DNA of 6,374 nucleotides. Source: Pseudomonadota bacterium. GTDB lineage: Bacteria; Pseudomonadota; Gammaproteobacteria; Burkholderiales; Burkholderiaceae_B. The DNA is taken from contig JAEYZR010000335.1 of NCBI GenBank assembly GCA_023427945.1, positions 1 to 6,374 of the forward strand, given 5' to 3'. Of the stretch, positions 5,418-6,374 are shown piece by piece. The notes under the pieces were generated by a model, which ran no database searches, had not been told where the DNA came from, and saw only the letters and a program-made list of their open reading frames with translations. Each line of letters begins with the position of its first letter. Within the stretch, counting starts at the first letter, position 1. A program made the position numbers and the translations under genes.

Positions 5418-6374
5418 ATGACCTCACTGCCTTCCATTGCGTCGCCCTCCCTGTCTTTCGCACGCAAGGCCGTCGCTAGCGTGCTTGCATGTGCGATGCT
5501 GGCAACGCCGCCTGCATTGCTGGCGCAAGCCGCACCGGCTGCGCCCGCTGCGTCAGCCACCCAGCCAGGTGCGCCCACTTCGCAGGTGCCCGCCACGGAT
5601 GCGCGCAATGTCGTCCAGGTCAGCGATCTCTCCACCATTCCCGTGCCCGCCGTGGCTGCGCGGGCCTGGATAGCGGTCGATGTGAACAGCGGTCAGGTGC
5701 TGGCGTCCTCTGCGCCGGACACCAAGATCGAGCCCGCATCGCTCACCAAGATCATGACGGCCTATGTGGTCTTCAATGCGCTGGAAGAAAAGCGTCTGAC
5801 GCTCGAGCAGCAGGTGCCGGTGTCGGAAACCGCCTGGCGCACTGGCGGTTCGCGCATGTTCATCGAGCCGCGCAAGCCTGTCACGGTGGACGAACTCAAC
5901 CAGGGCATGATCGTGCAGTCGGGCAATGACGCCTCGGTCGCACTGGCCGAGGCTGTCGGGGGCAGCGAGGCGGCTTTCGCCACCCTGATGAACCAGGAAG
6001 CAGAGCGCCTGGGCATGAAGAATTCGCACTTCCTGAATTCGACCGGCTTGCCCAACCCGCAGCACATGACGTCGGTTCGCGACCTGGCTACGCTGTCGGC
6101 TCATCTGATCACCGATCACCCCGACTTTTTCCACTATTACAGCCAGAAAGAGTACACGTACAACAAGATCACGCAGGCCAACCGCAACCGTCTGCTGTTC
6201 GCCGATCCCAGCGTCGATGGCATGAAGACCGGACACACCGATGCCGCGGGCTACTGCCTGGTGGCGACCGCCAAGCGCGGTGACCGTCGCATCCTGACCG
6301 TGGTCGTGGGTACCGACAGCGAAGCGACGCGTGCGGAAGAAAGCCTGAAGCTGCTGAACTGGAGCTTCCAGAAC
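5418..6374 (+). CDS. dacC: D-alanyl-D-alanine carboxypeptidase, PBP5/6 family (3' end outside window)
   Basis: The frame stays open for 319 codons to the window edge. The enzyme removes the terminal D-Ala from peptidoglycan pentapeptides in the periplasm and is a penicillin target. All three active-site motifs are present: SLTK (108-111, acylated Ser108), SGN (168-170) and KTG (270-272) followed by HTDAAGY. A signal peptide occupies about 1-36 or 1-39 (Arg16-Lys17, hydrophobic core, then ALLAQA). It is followed by an Ala/Pro-rich linker to about 60, so the catalytic serine sits further in than in E. coli PBP5. By comparison with roughly 400-residue relatives, about 100 residues are missing, covering the rest of the C-terminal beta domain and the membrane-anchoring helix. 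ATG 5418 is the first ATG after an in-frame TGA at 5406-5408; no strong Shine-Dalgarno precedes it. Whether it is orthologous to dacA or dacC of enterics cannot be told; the symbol follows common naming in Bordetella-like genomes. Confidence 0.93.
   Translation, partial: MTSLPSIASPSLSFARKAVASVLACAMLATPPALLAQAAPAAPAASATQPGAPTSQVPATDARNVVQVSDLSTIPVPAVAARAWIAVDVNSGQVLASSAPDTKIEPASLTKIMTAYVVFNALEEKRLTLEQQVPVSETAWRTGGSRMFIEPRKPVTVDELNQGMIVQSGNDASVALAEAVGGSEAAFATLMNQEAERLGMKNSHFLNSTGLPNPQHMTSVRDLATLSAHLITDHPDFFHYYSQKEYTYNKITQANRNRLLFADPSVDGMKTGHTDAAGYCLVATAKRGDRRILTVVVGTDSEATRAEESLKLLNWSFQN

Noticed and set aside
4201..5463. 420-residue minus-strand open frame overlapping the c-di-GMP gene in another frame
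   Set aside because: The translation is Arg/His/Gly-rich and lacks domains, whereas the overlapping frame encodes all MHYT and GGDEF motifs. It also spans the divergent promoter.
5405..5479. 24-codon plus-strand open frame overlapping the carboxypeptidase start, a possible leader peptide
   Set aside because: No ribosome binding site and no regulatory codon run; it most likely occurs by chance.
5553..6236. 227-residue minus-strand open frame opposite the carboxypeptidase gene
   Set aside because: The plus strand here carries SLTK, SGN and KTG in one frame; the antisense frame has no recognisable features.

Overview
The window looks like chromosomal DNA of a high-GC betaproteobacterium. Gene content, codon use and protein style best fit Burkholderiales, probably an Alcaligenaceae member of the Bordetella/Achromobacter type. 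This placement is inferred from protein style, not from a database search. No mobile element, CRISPR array, tRNA or rRNA is seen, and coding density is very high.

Bases 1-3094, plus strand: the distal part of an MCE-type lipid ABC transporter operon. In order it holds the last residues of an MlaE-type permease, an MlaF-like ATPase, a single-domain MCE protein with a membrane anchor, and an outer-membrane-type auxiliary lipoprotein (ABC_trans_aux/PqiC-like). The four genes are joined by 4-, 14- and 4-base overlaps. Fourteen bases after the lipoprotein comes a small cytoplasmic alpha/beta hydrolase (COG2945-like), probably in the same transcript. The expected product is an inner-membrane permease-ATPase core, an MCE ring reaching into the periplasm, and a lipoprotein on the outer-membrane side, moving lipids or other hydrophobic molecules across the envelope. 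No MlaC-type carrier or MlaB-type STAS protein lies inside the window.

Bases 3060-5207, minus strand: a 715-residue membrane c-di-GMP protein with an MHYT sensor of three motif repeats, an intact GGDEF motif and an apparently intact EAL domain. It converges on the hydrolase gene, and the two reading frames overlap by 35 bases at their 3' ends.

Bases 5208-5417: a divergent intergenic region. It holds a clear TATAAT box facing right, a weaker -10-like element facing left, several short palindromes and a U-rich leader without an obvious Shine-Dalgarno sequence.

Bases 5418-6374, plus strand: the start of a D-alanyl-D-alanine carboxypeptidase (PBP5/6 family). It has a signal peptide and all three penicillin-binding active-site motifs, and it runs off the right edge. 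The shared theme is cell-envelope upkeep next to a c-di-GMP signalling gene. Each family is known; the points worth a second look are the hydrolase-transporter link, the overlapping gene ends and the palindrome-rich divergent promoter.
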